A DNA stretch of 64,000 nt from Bacteroidales bacterium M2 (GCA_001689415.1 LUJM01000012.1:1-64000); one strand, 5' to 3'. Shown: positions 18,824-27,452, counted from the stretch's first letter. The notes: generated by a model from the letters alone, not told the origin. Numbers and translations: made by a program.

Positions 18824-20050
18824 ATGAAAGTAAAATCTTTACTTACAGTCGCTTGTCTGGCATCAGCAATGGTGGCATCGGCAAGTATTCCATTGAAGTT
18901 TAAAAACGCCAACAACCTGAAAGAAGGCAGCTACTTCGACTATCCTATTGTAGAGGGTACAAATGAAACCACATATGGCGAACCCCTCTTCAACGAAGAC
19001 GGCTCTATCGATCTGACCTCGACCCCGGCTGCCGAAAATGGCATTTGGTGGCGCACATGGGCACTTACCGAAGCCTGCGGTCCCGAATACAACGTGTTCG
19101 CGTTCGAATACAAGTCGAACCGCGTGGTTACCGACATCGTAATTTTCCCACAGGAAGGCAACAATAACTTTGCCGAGATTCTGAGTGGAAACGTTTATAG
19201 TGTTTCTGACGAATGGCAGACACTATATTTCCCACTTCAACGTGGTGATGGCTGGGGTCAATGGGGTAACCCCGAAGGCGAGGAGTTTAAAAAAGGTAAA
19301 AACTACCTTTGGGTTTCAACAAATGATGCCAATGGTAAACGCGCCGGCTGGAAAGTGTCTATCAAAAATGTTCGCATGATGACAATGGCTGAGGCTGTTG
19401 CCGAGTGCAAGCCCGTTGAAGCTCACGGTGATTATGCAGAAGTTCTTTTGACAGCAACCGGTCTTGTGAGGGATAATGACGTCGACATGGACGCAGATGT
19501 TATCTCAAGCAATGGTGTCAACCCCATACTTTCTACAGGTTCGATTCTCAAGCCGCTCCCTGCCGGTTATACCACTTTCTGCTTCGATTACAAACTCGTA
19601 GGCAATGCTTTCAAACCTACAGTATACATGGTTGATATGGCAGGAAAAGACGTTCCCGGCGCTCTCGCAACCGTACCCGGTAATGCAGGCTTTGAAGCGG
19701 TAGAAGACGACCCCTACACAGAAGAATGGAAGACATTCACAATCGATATGTCAGCCATGATTTCTCAGTATAAATTTGGCCAGTACTTTGGCTGTAATCA
19801 CAATATTTGGATGCAGCTTTGCGCACCCGCTGACCCTGCAACACCTCTTTGGGGCGAGGATGGCATGATGTGGATCAAGAATCCTCGTTGGATTAACCCC
19901 AATGAAAAAGAAGAAAGCGGCGTAGCTGAAATCGGCGTAGCAGAGCGTCCTGCCGACAACCGCGTATTCAACCTGATGGGCGTAGAAGTTAAGGGCGAAC
20001 TCGCCCCCGGTCTCTACATCCGCGACGGTAAGAAATTTATTGTAAAATAA
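18824..20050 (+). CDS. T9SS-tailed putative surface glycan-binding protein (1)
   Basis: This is a 408-residue secreted protein with no recognised enzyme motif. It has a signal peptide (1-20) and two similar beta-sandwich-like repeats (about 20-190 and 195-345). Both repeats contain a phrase of the type FDYK...W-T aromatic-rich strands (VFAFEYKSNR...SDEWQTLYF and TFCFDYKLVG...EEWKTFTID). A T9SS-type tail then runs from about 350 to FIVK. Its place right after SusC/D suggests the role filled by SusE/F or SGBP lipoproteins elsewhere, but here anchored through T9SS. The first repeat resembles the N-terminal domain of the TIM-barrel protein at 22757. Its function in glycan binding is inference from position. 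Confidence 0.6.
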   Translation: MKVKSLLTVACLASAMVASASIPLKFKNANNLKEGSYFDYPIVEGTNETTYGEPLFNEDGSIDLTSTPAAENGIWWRTWALTEACGPEYNVFAFEYKSNRVVTDIVIFPQEGNNNFAEILSGNVYSVSDEWQTLYFPLQRGDGWGQWGNPEGEEFKKGKNYLWVSTNDANGKRAGWKVSIKNVRMMTMAEAVAECKPVEAHGDYAEVLLTATGLVRDNDVDMDADVISSNGVNPILSTGSILKPLPAGYTTFCFDYKLVGNAFKPTVYMVDMAGKDVPGALATVPGNAGFEAVEDDPYTEEWKTFTIDMSAMISQYKFGQYFGCNHNIWMQLCAPADPATPLWGEDGMMWIKNPRWINPNEKEESGVAEIGVAERPADNRVFNLMGVEVKGELAPGLYIRDGKKFIVK

Positions 20051-20062
20051 AGCATATTGATT

Positions 20063-20113
20063 GAAGCTCGGGTCTCGAAACTTGATGAGGCTTTTATTTG
20101 AGATCCGAGCTTC
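20063..20113. terminator. Stem-loop between the two binding-protein genes
   Basis: GAAGCTCGGGTCTC at 20063-20076 pairs with GAGATCCGAGCTTC at 20100-20113 with a single G-T wobble. It begins 12 nt after the stop codon and lacks a T-run; a terminator or 3'-end stabiliser is likely. Confidence 0.5.
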
Positions 20114-20220
20114 TATACCCCAAACCTCTATTTTTCGGAAATTCCGAAGAAGTCTCTACCAGCTTTGTAAAAAGTATAATTAAATCTAATTCCAAAACAA
20201 TCCAATCACAAAACACACTT

Positions 20221-21465
20221 ATGAAAGTAAAATCTTTACTTACTGTAGCATGTCTTGCAGCCAGTCTATCTGCTTCCGCAGCTTATCCTCTTGAATTCCG
20301 TGATGCCGGTCTCGACGGTGCCGATATGCAATTTGACAAGGACGGCAAACCTCTGTGGAACGGCGGTGGCCACTTTGACTATCCTGTTGTAGAAGGTACT
20401 CGTGTAGAAGTAGCCGAAGGAGACAAAAAAATCAGCTACGGTACCCCTCTCTTCGCTGAAGATGGCTCAATCAAGCTTACACGTCAGAACATAGACGGTG
20501 GTACTTGGTTCCGCACAAAGAAGCTTACAGAAGCTTGCCCCAAAGAGTACAGCGTATTCGCCATGGATTACAAATGTAACCGTAATGTCGATGACCTCGT
20601 ACTTTGGCAGCACGAAGGTTTCGCTAACAACATCCACATGTTCAGCGGCGCTCTCTTCACCGTATCTGACGAGTGGCAGACAGTATACGCAGTAATCAAC
20701 CGTGACCAAGTACCCGAATGGGGTGATGACACTCACTTTGCATCAAGCTATTTCTGGGTAAACTGGAATACCGTAACACCGGGTTGGGAACTTACAGTTA
20801 AGAACATCCGCCTTCTTACTCTCGACGAGGCTTCAGCAGAGTGCAAAGCAGCCAGCGGCGATGTATTTGACAGCTTCATGCTTCCCAATAACTCACTTGC
20901 ATCTGACGTAGATCCGGACATGGGTTGCTCGATCTACACCCTCAACCCCGATGGTGATGGTAACGGACTTCTCCAGAGCGGCAACCTCGTACGTCCTCTT
21001 CCCGAAGGCTGCACCACATTCTGCTACGACTACAAAATGGTAGGTGAACCCTTCACCCCCAACGTACTGATGCACAAAGCAGCTAATTACACTCAGATGA
21101 TTCCCACAGGCGTATCTGATACTATGATTCCCCTTGGCGAGGATGAAGATCCCTACACCGCAGAGTGGAAAACAGCTAAGATTGACCTCGCAGAAGCTAT
21201 TAAGGCTAACGACTTCGCACAGACCTTCGGTAGCAACCACTTCCTCTGGATTCAGTTCAAGGGTATGAACCCCGAAAACATGATGTGGATCAAGAATCCC
21301 CGTTGGATCAACCCCAATGGAAAAGAAGAAAGTGGCGTAGCTGAAATCGGCGTAGCAGAGCGTCCTGCCGACAACCGCGTATTCAACCTGATGGGCGTAG
21401 AAGTTAAGGGCGAACTCGCTCCCGGTCTCTACATCCGCAACGGCAAGAAGTTTATTGTAAAATAA
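20221..21465 (+). CDS. T9SS-tailed putative surface glycan-binding protein (2)
   Basis: This is a 414-residue paralog of the preceding protein. The ATG at 20221 is chosen because it begins a signal peptide nearly identical to the neighbour's (MKVKSLLTVACLA); an in-frame upstream ATG at 20098 would add 41 non-signal residues. It has the same plan: two beta-sandwich-like repeats, then a T9SS-type tail. The last 55 or so codons are almost identical in DNA to those of the neighbour, whereas the middle has diverged strongly. Binding of a different part of the same glycan is plausible but not shown. Confidence 0.6.
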   Translation: MKVKSLLTVACLAASLSASAAYPLEFRDAGLDGADMQFDKDGKPLWNGGGHFDYPVVEGTRVEVAEGDKKISYGTPLFAEDGSIKLTRQNIDGGTWFRTKKLTEACPKEYSVFAMDYKCNRNVDDLVLWQHEGFANNIHMFSGALFTVSDEWQTVYAVINRDQVPEWGDDTHFASSYFWVNWNTVTPGWELTVKNIRLLTLDEASAECKAASGDVFDSFMLPNNSLASDVDPDMGCSIYTLNPDGDGNGLLQSGNLVRPLPEGCTTFCYDYKMVGEPFTPNVLMHKAANYTQMIPTGVSDTMIPLGEDEDPYTAEWKTAKIDLAEAIKANDFAQTFGSNHFLWIQFKGMNPENMMWIKNPRWINPNGKEESGVAEIGVAERPADNRVFNLMGVEVKGELAPGLYIRNGKKFIVK

Positions 21466-21486
21466 ACCTATCCTATAGCTAAGCAT

Positions 21487-21523
21487 GACTCGCATTGGGT
21501 TTGACTCAATGCGAGTCTTCTTA
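21487..21523 (+). terminator. Terminator after the binding-protein pair
   Basis: GACTCGCATTG at 21487-21497 pairs exactly with CAATGCGAGTC at 21507-21517 and is followed by TTCTT. Position and strength suit the end of the SusC/D-associated transcript. Confidence 0.65.
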
Positions 21524-21565
21524 AAAATTAGACTATAGCAAAGTGTAGCATCCTCACAAACCGAG

Positions 21566-21665
21566 TCAGAGCGGTCGAAGACTGCGCCTTTGCCTAACCC
21601 CGTCTTTACGCAGTTAGACGGGGGTAGGATATCAACTCGGAAATACAAGGTCGAAGACCTTGCCC
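21566..21665 (-). repeat. Left inverted REP-like flank of the RAYT element
   Basis: Read on the minus strand, this 100-bp segment aligns with the segment at 22159-22257 on the plus strand. Both contain the same three hairpins in the same order: CAAGGTC/GACCTTG (here 21646-21662), an 8-bp stem with a 10-nt loop (CCCCGTCT/AGACGGGG at 21598-21623) and a small hairpin of the CAGTC-TTC-GACTG type (21571-21585). The two segments bracket the transposase gene as inverted flanks. Confidence 0.75.
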
Positions 21666-21683
21666 TGATACCATTTGGCAGAC

Positions 21684-22133
21684 ATGAGTAAAGTATGTGC
21701 ATTATATCATGTGGTTATCAATACAAAAAACCGCATAATGACAATCCCCGAAGCTCATAAGCGGGAATTGTACAAGTATCTGTATGGTATATTGACACGT
21801 CGTAATTGCAGCCTATTGCGCATGAATGGAGTGTCGAACCATGTACATATGTTGGTCGATTTACATCCGTCGATATCACTTGCCGAGTTGGTTCAGGCTT
21901 TGAAACAAGGCAGCAGTAAATGGCTTAAGGAAAATCCAAATTTTCCGATGTTCGAGGGGTGGGGAAAAGAATACTTTGCATTTTCAGTTAGCAAATCGGC
22001 TGCACCCGTAATTATAAATTATATCATAGGCCAGGAACAACATCACAGCCGTAGTATGTGTAACTTTGAAGAAGAAATCAAAGCGATATGTATGGAATAC
22101 GGTGTAGAATGGCACAGTGGTGCGTTAACTTGA
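21684..22133 (+). CDS. REP-associated tyrosine transposase (Y1/IS200-like, RAYT)
   Basis: This is a single-strand DNA nuclease of the HUH superfamily. Of 149 residues, the HUH pair is H53-V-H55 (NHVHMLVDLHP) and the likely catalytic tyrosine is Y113 in NYIIGQEQHH, the usual C-terminal location. The ATG at 21684 is preferred over the TTG at 21675. Length and motifs match domesticated or REP-linked Y1 transposases rather than IS605-type elements; no tnpB-like gene is present. It is bracketed by inverted copies of a three-hairpin repeat and followed by a periodic array of the same hairpins, which are the expected substrates. It interrupts an otherwise continuous polysaccharide cluster. Confidence 0.85.
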   Translation: MSKVCALYHVVINTKNRIMTIPEAHKRELYKYLYGILTRRNCSLLRMNGVSNHVHMLVDLHPSISLAELVQALKQGSSKWLKENPNFPMFEGWGKEYFAFSVSKSAAPVIINYIIGQEQHHSRSMCNFEEEIKAICMEYGVEWHSGALT

Positions 22134-22158
22134 ATGGCCGCCCGGATGACGAGGCGGT

Positions 22159-22257
22159 GGGCAAGGTCTTCGACCTTGTTATTCGAGATTCCACGACTAT
22201 ACCCCAACTAACTTCGTAAAGTTGGGGTTAGGTAAAGGTACAGTCTTCGACTGTTTT
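22159..22257 (+). repeat. Right inverted REP-like flank of the RAYT element
   Basis: Hairpins in order: CAAGGTC-TTC-GACCTTG at 22162-22178, CCCCAACT/AGTTGGGG at 22202-22227 and ACAGTC-TTC-GACTGT at 22240-22254. The spacer GGTTAGGTAAAGG matches GGTTAGGCAAAGG in the opposite flank. It is the mate of 21566-21665 and the first unit of the array that follows. Confidence 0.75.
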
Positions 22258-22264
22258 CGTAGTC

Positions 22265-22348
22265 TCCCCCGGCCAACCCCAGCCCCCAACCCCAGCCAAC
22301 CCCAGCCGACCCAGCTCCCCAGCTCCCCAGCACCCCAGCTCCCCAGCT
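22265..22348. repeat. C-rich CCCCAGC tract (G-quadruplex motif on minus strand)
   Basis: The tract consists of irregular repeats of CCCCAGC(T/C), CCCCAAC and similar. On the minus strand it reads as several GGGG runs spaced by four or five bases (for example GGGGAGCTGGGG), which meets the usual definition of a G-quadruplex-forming sequence. It lies between the first and second hairpin units of the REP array. Confidence 0.6.
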
Positions 22349-22675
22349 AACTTCGTAAAGCTGGGGCTACGTAAAGGTACAGTCTTCGACTGTTTTGGTA
22401 GCCTGCGGCCAACCCACCCCAGCTAACTTCGTAAAGCTGGGGCTACATAAAGGTACAGTCTTCGACTGTGTTGTTAGCACCCCTGTCTCCCTCCCCAGCT
22501 AACTTCGTAAAGCTGGGGCTACATAAAGGTACAGTCTTCGACTGTTTTGGTAGCCTGCGGCCAACCCACCCCAGCTAACTTCGTAAAGCTGGGGCTACCT
22601 AAAGGTACAGTCTTCGACTGTTTTGATAGCCTACAGCTAACTTCGTTACGGTAAAAGTACAGTCTACGACTGTTT
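22341..22675 (+). repeat. REP-like array with 76-bp period
   Basis: Four units each hold the same two hairpins: CCCCAGCT, a 10-nt loop AACTTCGTAA, then AGCTGGGG, and about 12 nt later ACAGTC-TTC-GACTGT. The small hairpin starts at 22379, 22455, 22531 and 22607, exactly 76 bp apart. A decayed fifth unit has its hairpin at 22659-22673. No open frame crosses the array convincingly. The hairpins match those flanking the RAYT gene, so they are probably its mobilisable REP units. Confidence 0.8.
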
Positions 22676-22756
22676 TTGTTGCGACCCTAAAGTTTCTACT
22701 CTTTCCTCTAATATTTAGACTCTCTACCTCAAAAATTCTAAAATCAATTATTCTCC

Positions 22757-25477
22757 ATGAAATTCAAATTAATCATAGCGGCACTGGCTTTATTGTTGCC
22801 CGTAGCTGTTTTTGCGCAGGGTTATCCGATGCAGATAACCGAAATACCTGCCCACTCCGGATTTTCGTCGGACTACGATGTCAGCACAGACACGTGGACA
22901 CTAACGTGCGAAAACAATAACGGCTCAACAGTGATGCCGTTTTTCAAGATGAATGCGATTGCCGAAGCGGTGCCCGACGAATATACAGCACTTGTATTCG
23001 AGTATCGATCAACTCATGATATCGATGAGATACTGATGAATGCCTACAAGGTGTTTCTGGGTACGGCAACGCGCACAGTGACCTTGAGTGCATCGATGAA
23101 GCAGAGCGACGAATGGAAGACTTTCCGCTGTGATTTTACTTCTTATCGCAAGTTGAATACTTTCCGCTTCCTTAATAAGGCAGGTCAGTATCAGGAACTT
23201 TATTTCAAGGGTCTGCCTGTTGGCGGAGCTATCCAGGTTCGCAATATACGCTATGATGTGAATGAGTTCCCCTTTGTAGATGCAACACTTGCAGCAGGAC
23301 AGGAAAACATCGTAGAAGCAGAAAACTTTAACGGTTCGGCCAGCGGTACCGAAGGCCACAGCGCCCGCAACAACCAGCTGCCCGAGTTGAATACATATTA
23401 TACACATCCGACCGGCAAGTACTTCCCGATCTATGCATGGGGTTCGGTAGACTTCGAGGGTGGCAAGGGCGATGAGGCCCCGGCTTTCCTGCAGAAGCAG
23501 TACCAGGAAATGTGGGATTGCGGTTTTACAGCTACCCAGGGTACAGCATGGCCCGGTGTAGACAAGGCATTCCTGTTCGACGGTCAGGAAGTAAACGGCG
23601 TGAAAATCAACCTGCGCGAGGGTACAGAGCTGATGATGCTTGTTAAGGCCGGTCTGAACAGCTACGACGAAATCAAGAGCACAGTTCCGTCGATCAAGAA
23701 CTCCGACCGCCTTGCAGGTTATTTTATCATGGACGAACCCCACCGTCAGCACTTCCCCGAAATGACTGCAAAGGTGAATCGCATCCGCGAATTTGATACC
23801 GAGCACCTGCTCTATGGCAACCTACTGAACATCAGTACAAGCATGCAGGCGATCGGCTTTACCAGCTACGACGAATACGTGCATACATTTATGCGCGAGG
23901 TAGGCACCGGCTTTATCAGCTACGACTACTATCCCGTGCGCCAGTATGACGATACCAAAGAAATCTATATCGAGCCCGACTTCTTCCAGAATCTTGAGAT
24001 AGTGTCGAAGCTCTCGAAATATTACCATACATCCTTCTGGGCTTTTGCTCACTCTGTAGCGTCGAACTGCGGCAAGGTTGGTGTATCGTACCCCACACCA
24101 GAGGAAGACCATATGCGCGTACAGATTTTCGGCAACCTTGCCTATGGAGCGCAGGGTGTGCAGTACTTTACTTACAAATGCCCCCACCCTTACGGTGGTT
24201 ATACCTATTATGACGCACCTATCGATACCAACAACGAGAAAACACCTGTATGGTATATGGTGCAGCGCATCAACAAAGACATCCATGCCCTGACATGGGT
24301 ATTCCTCGGTGCGGAATTCCTGCGAGCAGGCCATACCAATGAAGTAACTCCTGTAGGCTGTGCCCGACTGACAAAAGAAATCCTACCCGAAGGTGTCAAC
24401 TCGGTAACATCCGACGGCCCCGGTGTGTGCGTGTCGATGCTTAAGAATGGCAAGAACCTGTTTATGATGGTTCTCAACGGCGACATCCACAAGACCCAGA
24501 ATGTGACAATCGCCAAGGAAATCAATGTGAAACGCGTACTTGCCGACGGAACAACCGAGGTTGACGCCGCCGGAACGAAGAGCTACGAGCTCACCCCCGG
24601 CCGCTTCGTACTTTACCTTGTAAGCGAAAACGAGGCCGAGACAGAGAAATACGAGTTAGCTACCTACGAGAGCAGCGACTACCGCGACGATGCAGCAAGC
24701 GTATTTATCACCGCCGACGAGAATGCATCGGGCGGCTACCGTATCTCGGCTATGGGCGATCCGAGCTGGGCAGGCTATTCGGCTATCATCCCCAACGAGG
24801 GCGGTCGCACAATCACCCGCGACGCTGCGGTTGCCAACTGGGGCTCGACATTCAACTATACAGTGACTGTACCGACCGATATGTACGTAGATATCGCAGT
24901 TAAGCACTCAGTGCCTGCTGAGGAATATCTTCGCGTGGCTTCGACCGGCGTAACTCCCGGCTATGAGTATATCATTGAGGATAATCCGAGCCTCAACTGG
25001 CCCAAGCAGTATGCAGCATCGATGATATTGAGCATCGACGGTAAGGAAATCACTCCTGCCGGTCAGGATATCCGCCCCGAGGTGAGCAGTGCCGACGGCG
25101 CAGAGTATGATGCAGTTCTTGCCGACAAGAGCCGTTGGGTTTCGACAGCCGAGGGCGACGGCAAGACATCGAATGTGCTTTACTTCTGGCCTAAATCGTC
25201 GAGCGACGACGGTTCGGTGATGAGCTACAACGAAGAGCCTGACTATGTAAATGTGCATATGCCTGCCGGAACATACAAAATGCAAGTTAAGTCGCTGTGC
25301 TATCCCTGGCACTTCGACAACCTCCGCATCACTCCGACTACTGCTTCGGGCATCGAGGATGTCGCCGCTGATAAGAAGGGCGATAACCGCGTATACAACC
25401 TTATGGGTGTGGAAATGAAGGGTGAGCTTGCGCCCGGTATCTATATCCGTGGTGGTAAGAAGTTTGTGGTTAGGTGA
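22757..25477 (+). CDS. Secreted TIM-barrel glycosidase-like protein with T9SS tail
   Basis: This is a 906-residue secreted protein. A signal peptide (1-20) precedes an N-terminal beta-sandwich (about 22-175) like the repeats of the proteins at 18824 and 20221. Next comes a barrel-like domain (about 190-620) with FIMDEPH (E327, a candidate acid/base) and SYDYYPVRQYD, a pattern found in clan GH-A-like glycosidases. A C-terminal beta-sandwich (about 640-845) and a T9SS-type tail ending KFVVR follow. I cannot place it in a numbered GH family with certainty. It belongs to the polysaccharide cluster but is separated from it by the REP array. A beta-galactosidase or GH42-like activity is only one possibility. 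Confidence 0.6.
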   Translation: MKFKLIIAALALLLPVAVFAQGYPMQITEIPAHSGFSSDYDVSTDTWTLTCENNNGSTVMPFFKMNAIAEAVPDEYTALVFEYRSTHDIDEILMNAYKVFLGTATRTVTLSASMKQSDEWKTFRCDFTSYRKLNTFRFLNKAGQYQELYFKGLPVGGAIQVRNIRYDVNEFPFVDATLAAGQENIVEAENFNGSASGTEGHSARNNQLPELNTYYTHPTGKYFPIYAWGSVDFEGGKGDEAPAFLQKQYQEMWDCGFTATQGTAWPGVDKAFLFDGQEVNGVKINLREGTELMMLVKAGLNSYDEIKSTVPSIKNSDRLAGYFIMDEPHRQHFPEMTAKVNRIREFDTEHLLYGNLLNISTSMQAIGFTSYDEYVHTFMREVGTGFISYDYYPVRQYDDTKEIYIEPDFFQNLEIVSKLSKYYHTSFWAFAHSVASNCGKVGVSYPTPEEDHMRVQIFGNLAYGAQGVQYFTYKCPHPYGGYTYYDAPIDTNNEKTPVWYMVQRINKDIHALTWVFLGAEFLRAGHTNEVTPVGCARLTKEILPEGVNSVTSDGPGVCVSMLKNGKNLFMMVLNGDIHKTQNVTIAKEINVKRVLADGTTEVDAAGTKSYELTPGRFVLYLVSENEAETEKYELATYESSDYRDDAASVFITADENASGGYRISAMGDPSWAGYSAIIPNEGGRTITRDAAVANWGSTFNYTVTVPTDMYVDIAVKHSVPAEEYLRVASTGVTPGYEYIIEDNPSLNWPKQYAASMILSIDGKEITPAGQDIRPEVSSADGAEYDAVLADKSRWVSTAEGDGKTSNVLYFWPKSSSDDGSVMSYNEEPDYVNVHMPAGTYKMQVKSLCYPWHFDNLRITPTTASGIEDVAADKKGDNRVYNLMGVEMKGELAPGIYIRGGKKFVVR

Positions 25478-25478
25478 T

Positions 25479-25597
25479 TTAGAGCTTAGAACTTAGAGCT
25501 TAGTTTAGAGTTTTTTATTAGAGCTTAGAGCTTAGTTTAGAGTTTAGATAATGGCTTTTGCTTAGTTTATTTTAGAACTTTGAACTTGGAACTTAGA
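25479..25597 (+). repeat. Heptamer TTRGARC repeats with conserved tail (block 1)
   Basis: Copies of TTAGAGC/TTAGAAC/TTTGAAC/TTGGAAC stand head to tail with a period of 7, interrupted by the segment 25532-25555 that contains TTTAGAGTTTAG and ends AATGGC. The same 24-nt segment ends the two sub-arrays of the second block (27451-27616). The repeats are intergenic only. Confidence 0.7.
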
Positions 25598-25626
25598 TTA
25601 GCTTTTGCTTAGTTTATTTCGGTATT

Positions 25627-25649
25627 CGCGACCGGGTATCCCGGTCGCG
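25627..25649. promoter_or_regulatory. GC-rich hairpin in the leader of the phosphodiester glycosidase gene
   Basis: CGCGACCGGG at 25627-25636 and CCCGGTCGCG at 25640-25649 form a perfect 10-bp stem around TAT, 32 nt before the ATG at 25682. There is no T-run after it. It could be a leader structure, a terminator of the upstream gene or a palindromic repeat. Confidence 0.45.
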
Positions 25650-25681
25650 GTTGCCGAGATTAGGAATCTTAAATTTAATAT

Positions 25682-27406
25682 ATGAAATTCAAACAACTAA
25701 TACTGCCTGTGCTGGCCGGTTTTGGTCTTACAAGTGCTTTTAGTGCAGATGCCGAAAATGTATTGATTGACGGAAAGACATACCAAATGGATCGCTTGAT
25801 TGAGCGCCAAATCGGTCCGGGAACCACTTACCTGCGTCTGCGTTTCCCCGAAATCCCTCTTAATATCAATATGGTCATCGCCGATATGACCAACGAATAT
25901 GTGAGGGTTGAGAACTCAGTCGCCAAAGAAAGTGCCAAGGGTGTAGAGGGCATCGCTACCGCCGCCACCCGTCTTTCGACATCGGGCCACAAAGCAATAG
26001 CAGGCCAGAATGCAAACTTCTGGGCCGTGTCGTCGCAGGCTCCGGACGGCAAAATGTTTGGCAGCCAGACCCGTAATGCCTCGATACGCAACGGTAAAAT
26101 GGTTACCGAATGCAATATGGGCCCCGAGATGCCTTTTGGCGGCCCGGTAGACGTGACCGGTATCATGGGTATCACCCCCGATAAGGATATCTATGTTGAT
26201 TTCTGCCAGCCTTCGGTGATAGTGCGTATCAACAACGGTATCGCCCTTTATACTGTGAACCAGTGTAACAAGGGTATTCATCCTGACGAAATCGGCATGT
26301 ACAACAGCTTCTATGGCAAGACGAAGGCTTTCCAGCCTATCGCCCCCGAGCGCGACAGCAAGGGCTATTACCAGGCAGCAGATGCCGGAGACGGTATTGA
26401 AGTGCTTCTCGACCTTGCCGAGGGAGAGACATGGATGGGCGGTCGCTTTATTGACTTCGTAGTAAAAGAAATCCGCGATAATGCCGGAACCGGTACACTT
26501 GGCGAGCATGACCTCGCGCTGGTAGGCCGCGGCAATGGCCGAACCAAGCTTGCCAATGCCAAGGTAGGCGACAAGGTATCGCTCAAATATGCGTTTAAAT
26601 TTTCGCCCAAGACTACCCCCGAGTATCCCTTGATTGAGACTGCAATCGGCGGAAACTTGCTTACAATGTGCAATGGCGAGGTAATGGGACGTTGCAACGT
26701 AGCTGACTATGACCGCACGACCTATCCGCGTTCGCTCTATGGTACATCTGCCGACCACAAGACCCTCTATATGATGGTAATCGACAAATCTACCGACCCT
26801 GTATATGGTAAATCGGCAGGCCTCAATACCGCAAAGGCATCGCAGATTGCCCGCCACTTTGGTTGCAGCAATATGCTGCAGTGCGACGGCGGTGGTTCGG
26901 CCGAGCTGTATGTTACCGACAAGGTAATCAACAAAACCACCGAGGCTAATCCGCGTGCGGTTGCCAACTGCCTAATGGTATTTGACAACGCTCCCGAAGA
27001 CACAGAGGTAGCCGAACTCCACATCGATACTCCCGAAGAGGTACTGCAAGTGCCCGTAGACGGTACTCTGAATCCTACCGTGCTGGTATACAATAAGTAC
27101 GGTTCGCTTATCAAGACCCTGCCCAACGGCTACCTGCTGACATGTTCGGAAGGTCTCGGACGAGTTGAAGCATCGAAACTGATAGCATCGTCGACCCCTG
27201 TATTCGGCACAATCACAGTAAGCTACGGCGGTAAGACGGTGACACATCAGGTATCAGTCGGCGGCGCAGTGTCGGGTATCGAAGATGTTGTTGCCGGTAC
27301 AGTAGTGTCGGATGACCGTACCTATAATCTTCAGGGAATAGAGTGCGACGATATGCAGACTCCCGGGATTTATATCCGTAACGGGGAGAAAATTGTAGTA
27401 CGTTAA
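25682..27406 (+). CDS. Phosphodiester glycosidase family protein (NAGPA domain) with T9SS tail
   Basis: The protein has 574 residues. A signal peptide (1-24) is followed by a domain of the NAGPA family (about 90-440) with the hallmark DGGGSAEL (D402), SLYGTSADHKTLYMMVID and an RAVANCLMVF ending. It continues with a small Ig-like domain (about 450-525) and a T9SS-type tail ending KIVVR. Characterised relatives remove sugars linked through a phosphodiester, such as GlcNAc-1-phospho-6-mannose, and bacterial relatives act on phosphodiester-linked glycans. In a polysaccharide cluster this implies a target carrying phosphodiester substituents. The gene is followed by a strong terminator. Confidence 0.8.
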   Translation: MKFKQLILPVLAGFGLTSAFSADAENVLIDGKTYQMDRLIERQIGPGTTYLRLRFPEIPLNINMVIADMTNEYVRVENSVAKESAKGVEGIATAATRLSTSGHKAIAGQNANFWAVSSQAPDGKMFGSQTRNASIRNGKMVTECNMGPEMPFGGPVDVTGIMGITPDKDIYVDFCQPSVIVRINNGIALYTVNQCNKGIHPDEIGMYNSFYGKTKAFQPIAPERDSKGYYQAADAGDGIEVLLDLAEGETWMGGRFIDFVVKEIRDNAGTGTLGEHDLALVGRGNGRTKLANAKVGDKVSLKYAFKFSPKTTPEYPLIETAIGGNLLTMCNGEVMGRCNVADYDRTTYPRSLYGTSADHKTLYMMVIDKSTDPVYGKSAGLNTAKASQIARHFGCSNMLQCDGGGSAELYVTDKVINKTTEANPRAVANCLMVFDNAPEDTEVAELHIDTPEEVLQVPVDGTLNPTVLVYNKYGSLIKTLPNGYLLTCSEGLGRVEASKLIASSTPVFGTITVSYGGKTVTHQVSVGGAVSGIEDVVAGTVVSDDRTYNLQGIECDDMQTPGIYIRNGEKIVVR

Positions 27407-27408
27407 AT

Positions 27409-27452
27409 AACCACCGGCCATGCTTTTTACAAGCATGGCCGATGGTTATTTT
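27409..27452 (+). terminator. Intrinsic terminator after the NAGPA gene
   Basis: A 17-bp stem with one mismatch (27409-27425 with 27431-27447, core GGCCATGCTT/AAGCATGGCC) has a TTTAC loop and is followed by ATTTT. It begins right after the stop codon. Confidence 0.8.

Noticed and set aside
22341..22675. Possible CRISPR array because of regular spacing
   Set aside because: The whole 76-bp unit is repeated including the spacers, the units contain two hairpins, and no cas genes are nearby.
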